64,000 nucleotides of DNA, taken from Palsa-504 sp963806335. GTDB taxonomy: Bacteria; Actinomycetota; Actinomycetes; Streptosporangiales; Streptosporangiaceae. The notes beneath the pieces are model-generated. The model was not told the DNA's origin and did not search any database. It saw only the letters and a list, made by a program, of their open reading frames with translations. The position numbers were made by a program, and so were the translations under genes. Positions 1 through 10,803 of the stretch are shown here, one piece after another. Location: NCBI GenBank assembly GCA_963806335.1, contig CAWDXO010000006.1, positions 310,001-374,000 of the forward strand, given 5' to 3'. Numbering within the stretch: the first letter of the stretch is position 1; every line of letters starts with the position of its first letter.

Positions 1-618
1 CAGCGCGCGCACGACCGCCCGGACCGCCTCGTCGGTGACGGTGATCGTCCGCCGCTTGCCCTCCTTGGCGATGTAGTCGAACGTGACGCCGTCGCGGGTC
101 ACCGTGACATCGCGCTTCTGCAGCGTTGTCGCACCGTAGTGATGGTCTAGTTCGGCGTACTTCTCCCCGCCGATGCGGAACAGGCCGAGGTCGATCAGCC
201 GGACCGCGGCGGCGGATACCCGGTCACGATCGAGGTGGCGGCCACCCAGATCCCGTACGGCGGCCGACCGCAGCGCGGGCAGCGCGCCGGCGAACCGGAG
301 CATGTGCGCGAACTTCTGGGCGTCGCGCTGCTCGCGCCACACCTGGTGGTAGCGATACTGGGTCCGGCCCCGGCTGTCGACGCCGGTGGCCTGGATGTGA
401 CCGAGCGGGTCGGCCGAGATCCAGACATCCTGCCAGGCCGGCGGGATACCGAGCGCACCGATGCGCAGCAGCTCCTGGCTGCTCGTGACCTGGGCGCCGA
501 CGGGATCACGGTAGCGGAAGCCGTCGCTGGCCCGCTCGCGGGTGATCCCGGGACCGTGCGGGTCACTCCGGGTCAGCCCCGGAACCGCGGCGGCCCGGGC
601 GGAAGTACCGGCGCTCAA
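1..618 (-). CDS. DNA topoisomerase IB, N-terminal part (cut by window edge)
   Basis: Relaxes supercoiled DNA by the type IB mechanism. Read on the minus strand from a TTG at 618, the frame stays open for 206 codons to the window edge. The translation contains the family pattern with segments such as GIPPAWQDVWIS, YRYHQVWREQRD, LIDLGLFRIGGEKYAE and GATTLQKRDV, followed by FDYIAKEGKRRTI, as in bacterial relatives of the eukaryotic/poxvirus enzyme (family usually about 330-370 residues). The catalytic tyrosine would lie beyond position 1 and cannot be checked. No ATG or GTG precedes the conserved core in this frame, so TTG 618 is the best start; its Shine-Dalgarno sequence is weak. It is divergent from metH. 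Confidence 0.82.
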   Translation of the reverse strand, partial: MSAGTSARAAAVPGLTRSDPHGPGITRERASDGFRYRDPVGAQVTSSQELLRIGALGIPPAWQDVWISADPLGHIQATGVDSRGRTQYRYHQVWREQRDAQKFAHMLRFAGALPALRSAAVRDLGGRHLDRDRVSAAAVRLIDLGLFRIGGEKYAELDHHYGATTLQKRDVTVTRDGVTFDYIAKEGKRRTITVTDEAVRAVVRAL

Positions 619-783
619 CCGACGTCATCTCGAGGTATCACCACGGCGTCACCATACTTTCGCCCAGCACGCCACCGCCACCTGCTGCCGTACCTGCCGC
701 CAGCACTGGCACCGGATCCCGGCGGGCGGGACAGTATCACCGGTCCACAGCCTCTTCTCGTCTCCCTAGCCTGGCCCGGCCGG

Positions 784-789
784 TATCCT
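784..789 (+). promoter_or_regulatory. -10 element candidate for metH leader
   Basis: TATCCT lies 8 bases before the first stem of the SAH riboswitch. A transcript starting about 7 bases downstream would begin almost exactly at the aptamer, as expected for a leader riboswitch. No good -35 hexamer is visible. Confidence 0.4.
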
Positions 790-797
790 GGCAGGCA

Positions 798-877
798 GGT
801 CGAGAGGCGCTGCAACGGGCTATGCCCGCCACGCTCGACCGGGACCGTGTGTCAAGGGCGCCTCCTATTACAGGAGG
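798..877 (+). promoter_or_regulatory. SAH riboswitch controlling metH
   Basis: The leader has the architecture of the S-adenosylhomocysteine riboswitch, a class known upstream of metH/ahcY. P1 is GGTCGAG (798-804) with CTCGACC (834-840); P2 is CGGGC (816-820) with GCCCG (824-828) closing a TAT loop; the core AGGCGCTGCAACGG matches the class consensus as I remember it. The pseudoknot is GAGGCGC (804-810) with GCGCCTC (858-864). The same 3' strand, extended as CCTCCT (861-866), is complementary to the ribosome-binding site AGGAGG (872-877). The two pairings exclude each other, so ligand binding should free the ribosome-binding site, giving an ON switch. The structure is read by eye; the mechanism is inferred. 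Confidence 0.85.
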
Positions 878-889
878 TGCTCGGCGGAT

Positions 890-3997
<3,108 letters not shown>

Positions 3998-4098
3998 CCC
4001 CGGCCAGCGACCACCTGGGCGGGTTCGCCGTCGCGATCCACGGAGCCGAGGAACTCGCCGCCACTTACCAAGCCGACCACGACGACTACCGGTCGATC

Positions 4099-4521
4099 AT
4101 GGTGAAGGCACTAGCCGACCGGTTCGCCGAAGCGTTCGCCGAGCACATCCACCTGCAAGCCCGGCGTGACTGGTACGAACCGGACGCGAACCCCTCGATC
4201 GAGGACCTGCACGCCGAGCGTTTCCGCGGCATCCGGCCCGCCTTCGGCTACCCGGCGAGCCCGGATCACAGCCAGAAACGAGCCCTCTTCGACCTGCTCG
4301 ACGCCGCATCGCTCGGCATGGCCCTCACCGAATCCTGCGCGATGACCCCTGCCGCCAGCGTCAGCGGACTGCTCTTCGCCCACCCGCGCTCCCGGTATTT
4401 CACCGTGGGACGCATCGGCCGCGACCAAGTCGAGGATTATGCCCGCAGGCTCCGGATGGACCGGTTCGAGGTGGAACGCTGGCTGCGGCCCAACCTGGCC
4501 TACGACCCGGGCCGCTCCTAA
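4099..4521 (+). CDS. metH: MetH activation (SAM-binding) domain, separated by frameshift
   Basis: This is the C-terminal reactivation domain of MetH, which binds S-adenosylmethionine to remethylate oxidised cobalamin. It includes MVKALADRFAEAFAEH, RGIRPAFGYPASPDH and RDQVEDYARRLRMD, all diagnostic of MetH. The frame is open upstream to about 3958 and encodes NRCLADYVAPASDHLGGFAV before the ATG at 4099, so the ATG is internal to the original gene and not a true start. Whether the cell makes one protein, two pieces or none depends on whether the frameshift is real. The stop overlaps the convergent TetR stop. Confidence 0.85.
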   Translation: MVKALADRFAEAFAEHIHLQARRDWYEPDANPSIEDLHAERFRGIRPAFGYPASPDHSQKRALFDLLDAASLGMALTESCAMTPAASVSGLLFAHPRSRYFTVGRIGRDQVEDYARRLRMDRFEVERWLRPNLAYDPGRS

Positions 4522-5153
4522 GCCTGCCCCGCGTCGAACCCGGCCCGGGCGGCGGCGGCCGTCTCGGGGTCGAGCAACTGGTGGGAGTAGATGTCGAGCA
4601 GGCCGCGAGCGACCAGCCGCTCCCCTTCTGGACCGAACATGTCGCAGCCCAGCACCCGGGAGACGTGCTCCTGGAGCAGCGGGACGCCCGCGGCCATCGC
4701 GGTGACCAGCGCGGCCCGGATCCGCCGGCCGACGGCCGGCGGATCGGGCCGCGCTTCGTCCGCCCGGGCGAGCCACTGCTCGGTCATCGTCACCATCTCG
4801 TCGAAGATCGCCCCGACCGTGGCGGACCCGTCGACCAGCGACCGGCCCACGTACCGGCCGAACCGCTGCGACGTGCGCTGGAAACCGGCGGCACGCCCCG
4901 GATCCTCGAGGATCTGCGCGTTGATGCGGTGCAGCGTCTCGAACACGTAGTCGTCACACGCCTGGCGCAGGGCCTCCTTGGACCCGTAGTGGTGCCGGAG
5001 CAGTCCGGGTGAAACCCCGGCCGTCCGGGCGATCGCCCGGATGGTGGCCCGCTCGTAGCCCTCTTCGGCGAAGTGCTTGAGGGCCGCCTCGCGAATCCGG
5101 GCGCGCGCGGTGAGGTCCTCGAACGCGACGCCCCCCTCGACGGATGAACCCAT
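4518..5153 (-). CDS. TetR-family transcriptional regulator
   Basis: 211 residues. The N-terminal helix-turn-helix (about residues 14-60, with ARIREAALKHFAEEGYERAT and IARTAGVSPGLLRHHYGSKE) is typical of TetR repressors; the rest is a helical ligand-binding domain with no assignable ligand. It is the third gene of a minus-strand unit, 20 bases after the ABC permease, so it probably represses this exporter operon. A palindrome upstream of the ATPase gene is the likely operator. Start ATG 5153 was chosen because the conserved N-terminus begins there; a longer reading through 6506 is only antisense shadow of the permease. Confidence 0.9.
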   Translation of the reverse strand: MGSSVEGGVAFEDLTARARIREAALKHFAEEGYERATIRAIARTAGVSPGLLRHHYGSKEALRQACDDYVFETLHRINAQILEDPGRAAGFQRTSQRFGRYVGRSLVDGSATVGAIFDEMVTMTEQWLARADEARPDPPAVGRRIRAALVTAMAAGVPLLQEHVSRVLGCDMFGPEGERLVARGLLDIYSHQLLDPETAAAARAGFDAGQA

Positions 5154-5173
5154 CGGCGCGGTGCCGTCGGTGC

Positions 5174-6820
5174 TCAATCGCCCTGCAGGTCTCGTCGCCG
5201 GAACGCGAATCCGCCGACGACGGCGCCTGCCACGCCGATGGCCGCCATGACGCCGTTCGCTTCCCAGCGCGGCGGCACGGCCGGCGCCGACGCCATCTGG
5301 TGGAAGACCGAGGTGTCGAGTATCCAGTGGCTGACGGCCCCGATGCCGCCGACGATGACGATGAGCAGCGACCAGCCCAGCACGGTGTAGACGACGACCG
5401 ACGTCGCCCGCGGCCAGACCCCGAACGTCAGGGCACCGAGGCCCAGGATCGTGATGGCCGGCGGCACGAGGTTCAGGCCGGCCGCCAGCAACGTGGCCAG
5501 GCTGACCCCGGTGTGCTGGCTGGCGGCGCCGAGCCAGGCGAAGACGCCCGCGGCCAGGCCGCCGACCACGACGGCGGCGACGGCCACCCCGAGCCGGCCG
5601 GCGAACCAGGACGACCGGGAGACCGGGCCCGCCAGGAGATGGTCGAGCCTGCCGCCCGACTCTTCGGAGCGCGCCGCGGTGAGCTGGCCAGCGGCGACGA
5701 AGGCGACCAGGACGGCCAGGATGAGGAAGCACGCGCCGAGCACCGCGTCGGCGCCGCTGCCCGCCGCGCCGAGCTTGGCGAACACCTGCTGCACCGATGA
5801 TCCGGAGATCGTGCCGCCGGCCGACTTGGCGATGAGCCCGAACAGCGCCCCCGCGACCCCGATCCCCACCCACCAGCCGATGGTCACCGGCCGCACCAGC
5901 CGTATCGCCAGCCCGGTCGGTCCGGACAGCAGCCGCAGGTGCGGTCGGCTGCGGGCCCGGTCGGGCAGCAGGCTCGCCCCGACGTCGCGGGTGCCGGCGA
6001 GTTCGGCGGCCACGGCGGCCACCACCGCGGTGAAGACGGCCACCGGGAGCAGGGCGAGCGGCTGGGGTGCGGTGAGGGGCCGGAGCTCCTCGACCCAGCC
6101 GAGCGGAGAAACCCAGATCAGCCCCGGCAGCCCGACGCCGGCGTCGGCGATCATCCGCACGGCGTAGGCCACCCCGAGGAACGCCGCCGCGTACGAGGCC
6201 GCCTGGCGGCGGGTCGCCGCGAGCTGGCTGGTGAGAGCGCCCACGGCCAGGAACATGACCGCCGTCGCCACCATGGCCAGCGCGAAATACAGCGCCGGCC
6301 CGGGGGCGATGCCGACGCTCGAGTCCTGTCCGGCGACGATGGTGATGACCGCCGTGACGGCCCACAGCACCAAGACGCCCGCGCCAAGACCGCCCAGCGC
6401 CTGGGCGGCCGCTCCGCGCCGGGTGGCCTGCCCGGCTAGCAGGACCTCCCAGCGCCCGCTGTCCTCCTCGCCCCGCAGCAGCCTGGTGCTGGTCAGCAGG
6501 CCCCACACGGCGCCGAGGATGATCAGGGTCATCGAGATCTTGAAGACGGTGAACCCGGCCACCGTCTGCAGCTGCGGGGCGGGCCCGAACAAGGCCGTGA
6601 TCGCCTTGTCCGATCCGTAGGTCGCCGCCAGGGCGTCTCGTTCGGCGGTGGTCTTGTATATCTTCGCGTAGCTGAGAGCCGACGAGGCAATAGCAACGCC
6701 AAAGATATAACCCCAGATCAGTCCCGAACGAACGGCCCTGCGTGCCGTCAGCCCGGCCACCACGGTACCGGGCGATCGCCCCAGCGCGGCCGGTGCCCGG
6801 ACCGCGAGCTTAGCGGCCAC
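5174..6820 (-). CDS. ABC-2 type exporter permease
   Basis: 548 residues and about 12 hydrophobic segments arranged as two halves, in the style of actinobacterial antibiotic/polyketide exporter permeases, which are fused double-length ABC-2 proteins. Each half carries the element RLLRGEEDSGRWEVLLAG or ARSEESGGRLDHLLAGPVSR after its second membrane segment, an internal duplication that supports the fused architecture. It would form the membrane channel for the ATPase encoded immediately upstream, whose 3' end overlaps its start by 11 bases. The substrate is unknown; a hydrophobic drug or antibiotic is the usual guess for this family. Confidence 0.88.
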   Translation of the reverse strand: MAAKLAVRAPAALGRSPGTVVAGLTARRAVRSGLIWGYIFGVAIASSALSYAKIYKTTAERDALAATYGSDKAITALFGPAPQLQTVAGFTVFKISMTLIILGAVWGLLTSTRLLRGEEDSGRWEVLLAGQATRRGAAAQALGGLGAGVLVLWAVTAVITIVAGQDSSVGIAPGPALYFALAMVATAVMFLAVGALTSQLAATRRQAASYAAAFLGVAYAVRMIADAGVGLPGLIWVSPLGWVEELRPLTAPQPLALLPVAVFTAVVAAVAAELAGTRDVGASLLPDRARSRPHLRLLSGPTGLAIRLVRPVTIGWWVGIGVAGALFGLIAKSAGGTISGSSVQQVFAKLGAAGSGADAVLGACFLILAVLVAFVAAGQLTAARSEESGGRLDHLLAGPVSRSSWFAGRLGVAVAAVVVGGLAAGVFAWLGAASQHTGVSLATLLAAGLNLVPPAITILGLGALTFGVWPRATSVVVYTVLGWSLLIVIVGGIGAVSHWILDTSVFHQMASAPAVPPRWEANGVMAAIGVAGAVVGGFAFRRRDLQGD

Positions 6821-7715
6821 CGGGCCGCGCCTCCTCGCCGCCGTACTGAGCCAGGAACAGCTCTTCCAGCGAGGGCTCGCGGCTCAGCAACTCGCTGACG
6901 CCGGCCGCGGTCAGCACCTTCAGCAGCGGCTCGATGGAGCCGCGCACATGGCAGCGGACGACGTGCCCTTCGACCTGGACCGAACTCACCCCCGGGACCC
7001 CGGACAGGTCGGGGACGGGACCGGTGAAGGTCGCTTCCACGATGAGCGCGCTCAGGTGCCGCATCTCGGCTAGCGTGCCCATTTCGATGAGCTGGCCGGC
7101 CCGGAGAATGCCCACCCGGTCGCACAGCGCCTCCACCTCGCTCAGGATGTGGGAGGAGAGGAAGACGGTCTGGCCACGGTCGCGGGCCTCCTGGATGCAG
7201 CGCCGAAACGCCTGCTCCATGAGCGGGTCGAGCCCGCTGGTCGGCTCGTCGAGGACGAGCAGGTCGGGGCGGACCATCAGGGCGCCGATCAGGATGACTT
7301 TCTGCCGGTTTCCCTTGGAGTAGGCCCGCACCTTCTTGCCGGGATCAAGGTCGAACCGGGCGATCAGCTCGTCCCGGTAGGCCTCGTCGGTCTGACCGTG
7401 GACGCGCCCGAGCAGGTGGAGGGTCTCCGCGCCGGTGAGCGACGGCCACAGGCTGGCCTCGCCGGGTACGAAGGCCAGCCGACGGTGGGTCTCGACGGGC
7501 TGGCGCTGGCAGTCCAGGCCGAAGATCAGGCCGCGTCCCTCGGTCGGGTGGATGAGCCCGAGCAGCAGGCGGATCGTCGTGGTCTTGCCGGCCCCGTTGG
7601 GCCCGAGGAAGCCGACGACCTCGCCCTGGCCGACGTCCAGATCAAGGTGGTCGAGGGCGGCGACCTCGCCGTAGCGCTTGGTGAGGCCCTCGGTATGTAT
7701 CGCGGTGGCCGCCAC
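6810..7715 (-). CDS. ABC exporter ATP-binding protein
   Basis: Nucleotide-binding subunit of the exporter. Walker A GPNGAGKTTT, signature region AYSKGNRQKV (SKGN replacing the common SGGQ, normal in this drug-exporter group), Walker B LLVLDEPTSGLDP and switch histidine SSHILSE are all present. I place the start at GTG 7715 because GGGAGG stands 8 bases upstream and the protein then begins just before the conserved IHTEGLTKRYG; an in-frame ATG at 7748 would lie inside the palindromic operator candidate and lacks a ribosome-binding site. First gene of the exporter-TetR operon. Confidence 0.9.
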   Translation of the reverse strand: MAATAIHTEGLTKRYGEVAALDHLDLDVGQGEVVGFLGPNGAGKTTTIRLLLGLIHPTEGRGLIFGLDCQRQPVETHRRLAFVPGEASLWPSLTGAETLHLLGRVHGQTDEAYRDELIARFDLDPGKKVRAYSKGNRQKVILIGALMVRPDLLVLDEPTSGLDPLMEQAFRRCIQEARDRGQTVFLSSHILSEVEALCDRVGILRAGQLIEMGTLAEMRHLSALIVEATFTGPVPDLSGVPGVSSVQVEGHVVRCHVRGSIEPLLKVLTAAGVSELLSREPSLEELFLAQYGGEEARPGGR

Positions 7716-7740
7716 GACAGACCGCCTCCCGTTCGCTGAG

Positions 7741-7776
7741 CTATACATGAATATAGTCTCCTGTTCACATGTATAG
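7741..7776 (-). promoter_or_regulatory. Palindromic operator/promoter candidate for the ABC-TetR operon
   Basis: A perfect 9-base inverted repeat, CTATACATG (7741-7749) and CATGTATAG (7768-7776), flanks an 18-base centre that on the minus strand contains a -10-like TATATT. It lies 26 bases upstream of the preferred GTG start of the ATPase gene. Position and symmetry fit a binding site for the TetR protein of the same operon. Confidence 0.55.
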
Positions 7777-7796
7777 CATGGGACCGTATCGCGTCC

Positions 7797-8576
7797 TCAG
7801 CCGCGGGCGTCGTCGCCGTTCCGGTGCGGGCGGCGCGGGCTGGGCAGGTGCGGCTTGCCGCCGGCGAAGTTCATCCAGTGGGTCTGCAGTGGCGTCCACC
7901 GCCGGTCGAAGGCGGCGGCGCGGCGGGTAGCGCGATCCAGGCGCTTGCCCCGGTAGCGGTACCGGGCCCAGACCGACGACGGGCGGGCCAGTCGCAGGGC
8001 GCCGACCACCGCGATGGGCGGCAGGAAAAGGCCGAACAGGGCCGTGCGGTACTTGCCCTTCAGGACGCAGACCAAGGCGAGCACGCCGTCGGCGATCAGG
8101 ACGCCGGTCGCGGTCAGCCGCAAGTCGAGCTCGAAACCGCCCGCGCCCTTGACTCCGGCCGGGCTGAACCCGGCCAGCGCCAGCCCGAGGCAGGCGGCCG
8201 TCAGGCCCACCGCCTCGACCGAGACCCGGCCCTCGCCGCTCCAGTACACGTCCTGCAGATGCAGGATCAGCGCGAACTCATCCAGCACGAGGGATACGCC
8301 GGTACCCACCGCCACCGCGGCGAACGAGCGCCAGCCCAGCGAGGCGGGGTCGCCGACCGCTGTGAAAGCGCCGATGACCAGCAGGACGATACCGGGCACG
8401 GCGTGATGGACATGCACTCCGCTGGCGGTGACCTGGTTCCGGAACGGGCCGCGGCCGCTGCGGATCATGCGCGTGACTATCCGGGTCACCACGAACGTGA
8501 CGACGAACGCCAGGAAGCACAGCATCAGCGGCAGCTTGACGCCCGCGATCACTTCACGCTGCCACCACGACACCAT
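7797..8576 (-). CDS. Conserved integral membrane protein of unknown function
   Basis: 259 residues with about six or seven hydrophobic segments (around 15-35, 60-78, 85-105, 125-150, 155-175, 180-200) and a basic C-terminal tail of about 55 residues (RYRYRGKRLDRATRRAAAF). A histidine cluster GVHVHHAVPG follows the first segment, and acidic residues sit inside segments (LVLDEFALILHLQD), suggesting metal or proton chemistry, but I cannot name a function. It stands alone; 20-30 bases separate it from the exporter operator region. Confidence 0.75.
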   Translation of the reverse strand: MVSWWQREVIAGVKLPLMLCFLAFVVTFVVTRIVTRMIRSGRGPFRNQVTASGVHVHHAVPGIVLLVIGAFTAVGDPASLGWRSFAAVAVGTGVSLVLDEFALILHLQDVYWSGEGRVSVEAVGLTAACLGLALAGFSPAGVKGAGGFELDLRLTATGVLIADGVLALVCVLKGKYRTALFGLFLPPIAVVGALRLARPSSVWARYRYRGKRLDRATRRAAAFDRRWTPLQTHWMNFAGGKPHLPSPRRPHRNGDDARG

Positions 8577-8675
8577 GCCGCCACCCTAACGAGTGATTTC
8601 TGACGCTCGGTGGCCGCAGGTGACCGGGTGACCGACGGCGCCAACCGAGCCGCCTCCTGCCCCCCGTTTCCCACC

Positions 8676-8727
8676 GTATGGATGCGGCAACGTGCACACA
8701 AGAATGTGTACGTTGCCGCATCCATAC
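8676..8727. repeat. Dispersed hairpin repeat, copy A1
   Basis: A 52-base near-perfect palindrome: GTATGGATGCGGCAACGT at the left pairs fully with its reverse complement at the right, and the stem continues to about 23 bp closing a short loop. A second copy is at 44757-44808, same length, differing partly by paired changes (C10/G43 to T/A; G17/C36 to C/G) that keep the stem. The next 26-base flank (8759-8784) also matches the flank of the other copy at 20 of 26 positions. There is no T-run, so it is not an ordinary terminator. Confidence 0.75.
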
Positions 8728-8934
8728 GCATCCCCAGCGATTCACCCCCGAGGCGCAAGTGCCTGGCGGACCCCCTGTTACCAGTGTGCACTCGCCCGGA
8801 CCCCAGCACCGAACCCAGCAGTACCCAACCCTCGCCGAACTTGATCTGCGGGCGACTGGCTGCTGCCAGATCAGCCCCGGCCGACCAGCACCTAGCTGGC
8901 TCTTAGCATCGGGTTGAGGGCGCTCCGGGAGCCG

Positions 8935-8981
8935 GGGTCCGCGCCGGTCAGGCTGCAGGGTGGCCTGACCGGCGCGGACCC
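8935..8981. terminator. Strong hairpin, likely terminator
   Basis: Perfect 18-bp stem, GGGTCCGCGCCGGTCAGG (8935-8952) with its complement (8964-8981), 11-base loop and no T-run, as is common in actinomycetes. It lies just past the stop of the doubtful minus-strand ORF at 8989. Confidence 0.45.
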
Positions 8982-8988
8982 GCTCATG

Positions 8989-9219
8989 TCATCCGCGCGG
9001 CCGCGGCAGGGACGCGGCCCGCACCAGAGCAAGGAACTCTGCTAGAGAGCATGCCCAGCCGCGGCCCAGGACCCACCCCGGAACCGGTTCAGGTGTGGTT
9101 AAGATTTCCGCGTCCAGCGGGGCCGCCGGTACCTGCCTGCGGGCACGCACCCCGCCCCGTTCGGCAGAAAAAGATTTAAAGATCGGGGCCGAACGGGCCC
9201 CGGTGCGTGCCGCCCGCAC
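8989..9219 (-). CDS. Doubtful small ORF, hypothetical
   Basis: 76 residues with no recognised domain; the second half (EPVPGWVLGRGWACSL) looks more protein-like than the first. Third-position G/C is noticeably lower than in neighbours, and the 5' part crosses an AT-rich patch. The strong hairpin just downstream is the main support. It may be a gene remnant. Confidence 0.2.
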   Translation of the reverse strand: MRAARTGARSAPIFKSFSAERGGVRARRQVPAAPLDAEILTTPEPVPGWVLGRGWACSLAEFLALVRAASLPRPRG

Positions 9220-9260
9220 CCGCCCGCACCCGCGTGCCGCCGGGGGTCTCGCCCCCGTAT

Positions 9261-9297
9261 CGGTAACCTCTGTGTTACGGTAGCCTGGTCGTTACCA
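9261..9297 (+). promoter_or_regulatory. ArsR operator/promoter candidate
   Basis: The 60 bases before the arsR gene hold three related elements, CGGTAAC (9261), GTTACGG (9274) and GTTACCA (9291), in inverted orientation to each other. ArsR repressors usually bind imperfect palindromes overlapping their own promoter, so this is a reasonable autoregulation site. Confidence 0.4.
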
Positions 9298-9326
9298 ACC
9301 GATCGCCCGGGAGGAGGCCCCGCGGA

Positions 9327-9656
9327 ATGATCCAGGCCCGCGGCTGCGGTGATCCGTTCGAGGCCCTCGGTGATTCGCACCGGCGCGATATCCTCCGCTT
9401 GCTCAGCGAGGGCGACAAGCCGGTGAGGGACATCGCGGCGGCCCTGCCCATCAGCCGCCCCGCGGTCTCCAGGCACCTGCGGCTGCTCAAGGACGCCGGC
9501 CTGGTCGCGGAGCAGGCGCAGGGCACCAGCCGGATCTACCACCTGCAAGACGAGGGGATGCAGGCGGTGCAGGCCTACCTGGAGCGGGTCTGGGGAGATG
9601 CCGCCCGCCGGTTCCGGCTGCTGGCCGAGAACACCGACCCCGCCGCGGCCGGATGA
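9327..9656 (+). CDS. ArsR/SmtB-family transcriptional regulator
   Basis: 109 residues, the usual length. Winged helix-turn-helix: FEALGDSHRRDILRLLSEG, then the recognition part ISRPAVSRHLRLLKDAGLV and wing AEQAQGTSRIYHL. No cysteine metal-binding ELCVCDL motif is present, so it belongs to the non-metal branch commonly paired with SRPBCC proteins. A strong ribosome-binding site GGAGGAGG precedes ATG 9327. Its last codons overlap the SRPBCC gene by 4 bases, so the two are co-translated; it probably represses this small operon. Confidence 0.92.
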   Translation: MIQARGCGDPFEALGDSHRRDILRLLSEGDKPVRDIAAALPISRPAVSRHLRLLKDAGLVAEQAQGTSRIYHLQDEGMQAVQAYLERVWGDAARRFRLLAENTDPAAAG

Positions 9657-10099
9657 CCGGCCCGCTGCGGATGTCCTTCGACGTGGCCTGCCCGGCCGAG
9701 CACGCGTTCCGCGTCTGGACCTCACGGTTCGGCCAGTGGTGGCCGGCCGATCACACCGTGACCGGGCAGCCCGAGCTGGTCGTCCTGCAGGGCGGCGTCG
9801 GGGGCAAGATTTACGAGCGCACCGCCGACGGCGTCGAGTACGAGTGGGGCGAGGTGACGGTGTGGCAGCCCCCCGGGCGGCTGGCCTACCTGTGGTACCT
9901 CGGCCGGGACCGCGCCGAGGCGACCGAGGTCGAGATCCGCTTCCTGGCGCGGGGTCCCGCCGCCACCCGGGTCGAGATCGAGCACCAGGGCTGGGACCGG
10001 CTGGGCACCTCGGCCGGGAGCTGGCGCGACCGCAATCGCGCCGGCTGGCAGACATTGCTGCCGCACTTCGTGGCCGCGATCAAGAAAGGGGACAGTTGA
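9653..10099 (+). CDS. SRPBCC (AHSA1-like) domain protein
   Basis: 148 residues forming one START/Bet v1-like fold of the AHSA1 group: MSFDVACPAEHAFRVWTSRF at the start, GGKIYERTADGVEYEWGEV in the middle and GWDRLGTSAGSWRDRNRAGW at the end. Such proteins bind small hydrophobic ligands; in the ArsR-SRPBCC arrangement seen here they are frequent but functionally undefined. ATGA overlap with arsR and TGATG overlap with the next gene show a tight operon. Confidence 0.88.
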   Translation: MTGPLRMSFDVACPAEHAFRVWTSRFGQWWPADHTVTGQPELVVLQGGVGGKIYERTADGVEYEWGEVTVWQPPGRLAYLWYLGRDRAEATEVEIRFLARGPAATRVEIEHQGWDRLGTSAGSWRDRNRAGWQTLLPHFVAAIKKGDS

Positions 10100-10500
10100 T
10101 GGCCGCTGGCACCAAGGATGACCCGTGGGAGCTGAAGACCCCGCCGGGGACGTCTAGTTACACCATGTACCAGGACGAGCAGGCCGACCCGCCGGCCCTG
10201 GTCTGCCAGGTCGGTTCCACCACCCTGAAGTACCGGCTGCAGGCCATCGAGGACCTGCACGCCTGGTTGAAAGGCCAGGGCGACTGGGTTCCGCTCGGCG
10301 CGGCCGACGAGAAGAAGCCGGCCGCGGACGGCACGGTCGAAGCGTGGGGCCGGTCGCCGGGCAATCCCGTCGGCGGCTGGTACGGCCTGCGCAACGGCTA
10401 CCGCGGCCGGTTCGGAATGTACCTGCCCCCGCTGCTCGAGGCCCTCGGCCTGGCCGAGGTCACCCACGACCCCCGCAACAACCGGATGCGAGCGATCTGA
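10099..10500 (+). CDS. Conserved hypothetical protein (133 aa)
   Basis: Small soluble protein beginning MAAGTKDDPWELKTPPG and ending RNNRMRAI. The start ATG 10099 overlaps the preceding TGA, so it is translationally coupled to the SRPBCC gene. The segments PGTSSYTMYQDEQADPPAL, LHAWLKGQGDWVPLGAADE and WGRSPGNPVGGWYGLRNGYR resemble a conserved actinobacterial family of unknown function; I do not recognise a catalytic motif. Its position suggests it works with the neighbouring SRPBCC protein. Confidence 0.75.
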   Translation: MAAGTKDDPWELKTPPGTSSYTMYQDEQADPPALVCQVGSTTLKYRLQAIEDLHAWLKGQGDWVPLGAADEKKPAADGTVEAWGRSPGNPVGGWYGLRNGYRGRFGMYLPPLLEALGLAEVTHDPRNNRMRAI

Positions 10501-10503
10501 ACC

Positions 10504-10803
10504 ATGACCATCAGCAAGATCATCCGCTACACGACCAAGCCGGAATGCGCGGACGAGAACGAGCGCCTGATCCGCGCCGTGTTCGCCGAACTGGCGCGGG
10601 ATAACCCGGCCGGCCTGTCGTATAACGCGTTCCGCCTAGCGGACAAGGTCAGCTTCGTTCACGTCGCCACGCTCGACGGCGACGACAACCCGCTGACCCG
10701 GTCCGCCGCCTTCGCCGAGTTCCAGCGCGGCATCAAGGACCGGTGCGCCGAAGGGCCGGCCGCCGCCGACGCGGAGATCACCGGCTCGTACCGCGCGGGC
10801 TAG
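10504..10803 (+). CDS. ABM-like dimeric alpha/beta-barrel protein
   Basis: 99 residues, beginning IIRYTTKPECADENERLIRAV, typical of the ferredoxin-like antibiotic-biosynthesis-monooxygenase fold, in which two monomers form a small barrel. Members may be oxygenases, haem binders or purely regulatory; no diagnostic active-site residue is visible. It follows the previous gene by 3 bases and completes the ArsR operon. Its stop shares CTAG with the convergent aldehyde dehydrogenase stop. Confidence 0.75.
   Translation: MTISKIIRYTTKPECADENERLIRAVFAELARDNPAGLSYNAFRLADKVSFVHVATLDGDDNPLTRSAAFAEFQRGIKDRCAEGPAAADAEITGSYRAG

Larger units (their letters stand above)
8577..9326. other. Gene-poor 750-base stretch
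   Basis: Contains the 52-bp hairpin repeat at 8676, a conserved 26-base flank at 8759-8784, an 18-bp-stem hairpin at 8935-8981, a doubtful minus-strand ORF at 8989-9219, and the ArsR promoter region at its right end. No confident gene. Confidence 0.6.

Noticed and set aside
5154..6506. The 662-aa minus frame extending the TetR protein upstream
   Set aside because: Its N-terminal 450 residues are antisense/out-of-frame shadow of the ABC permease; only the final 211 residues are a TetR protein.
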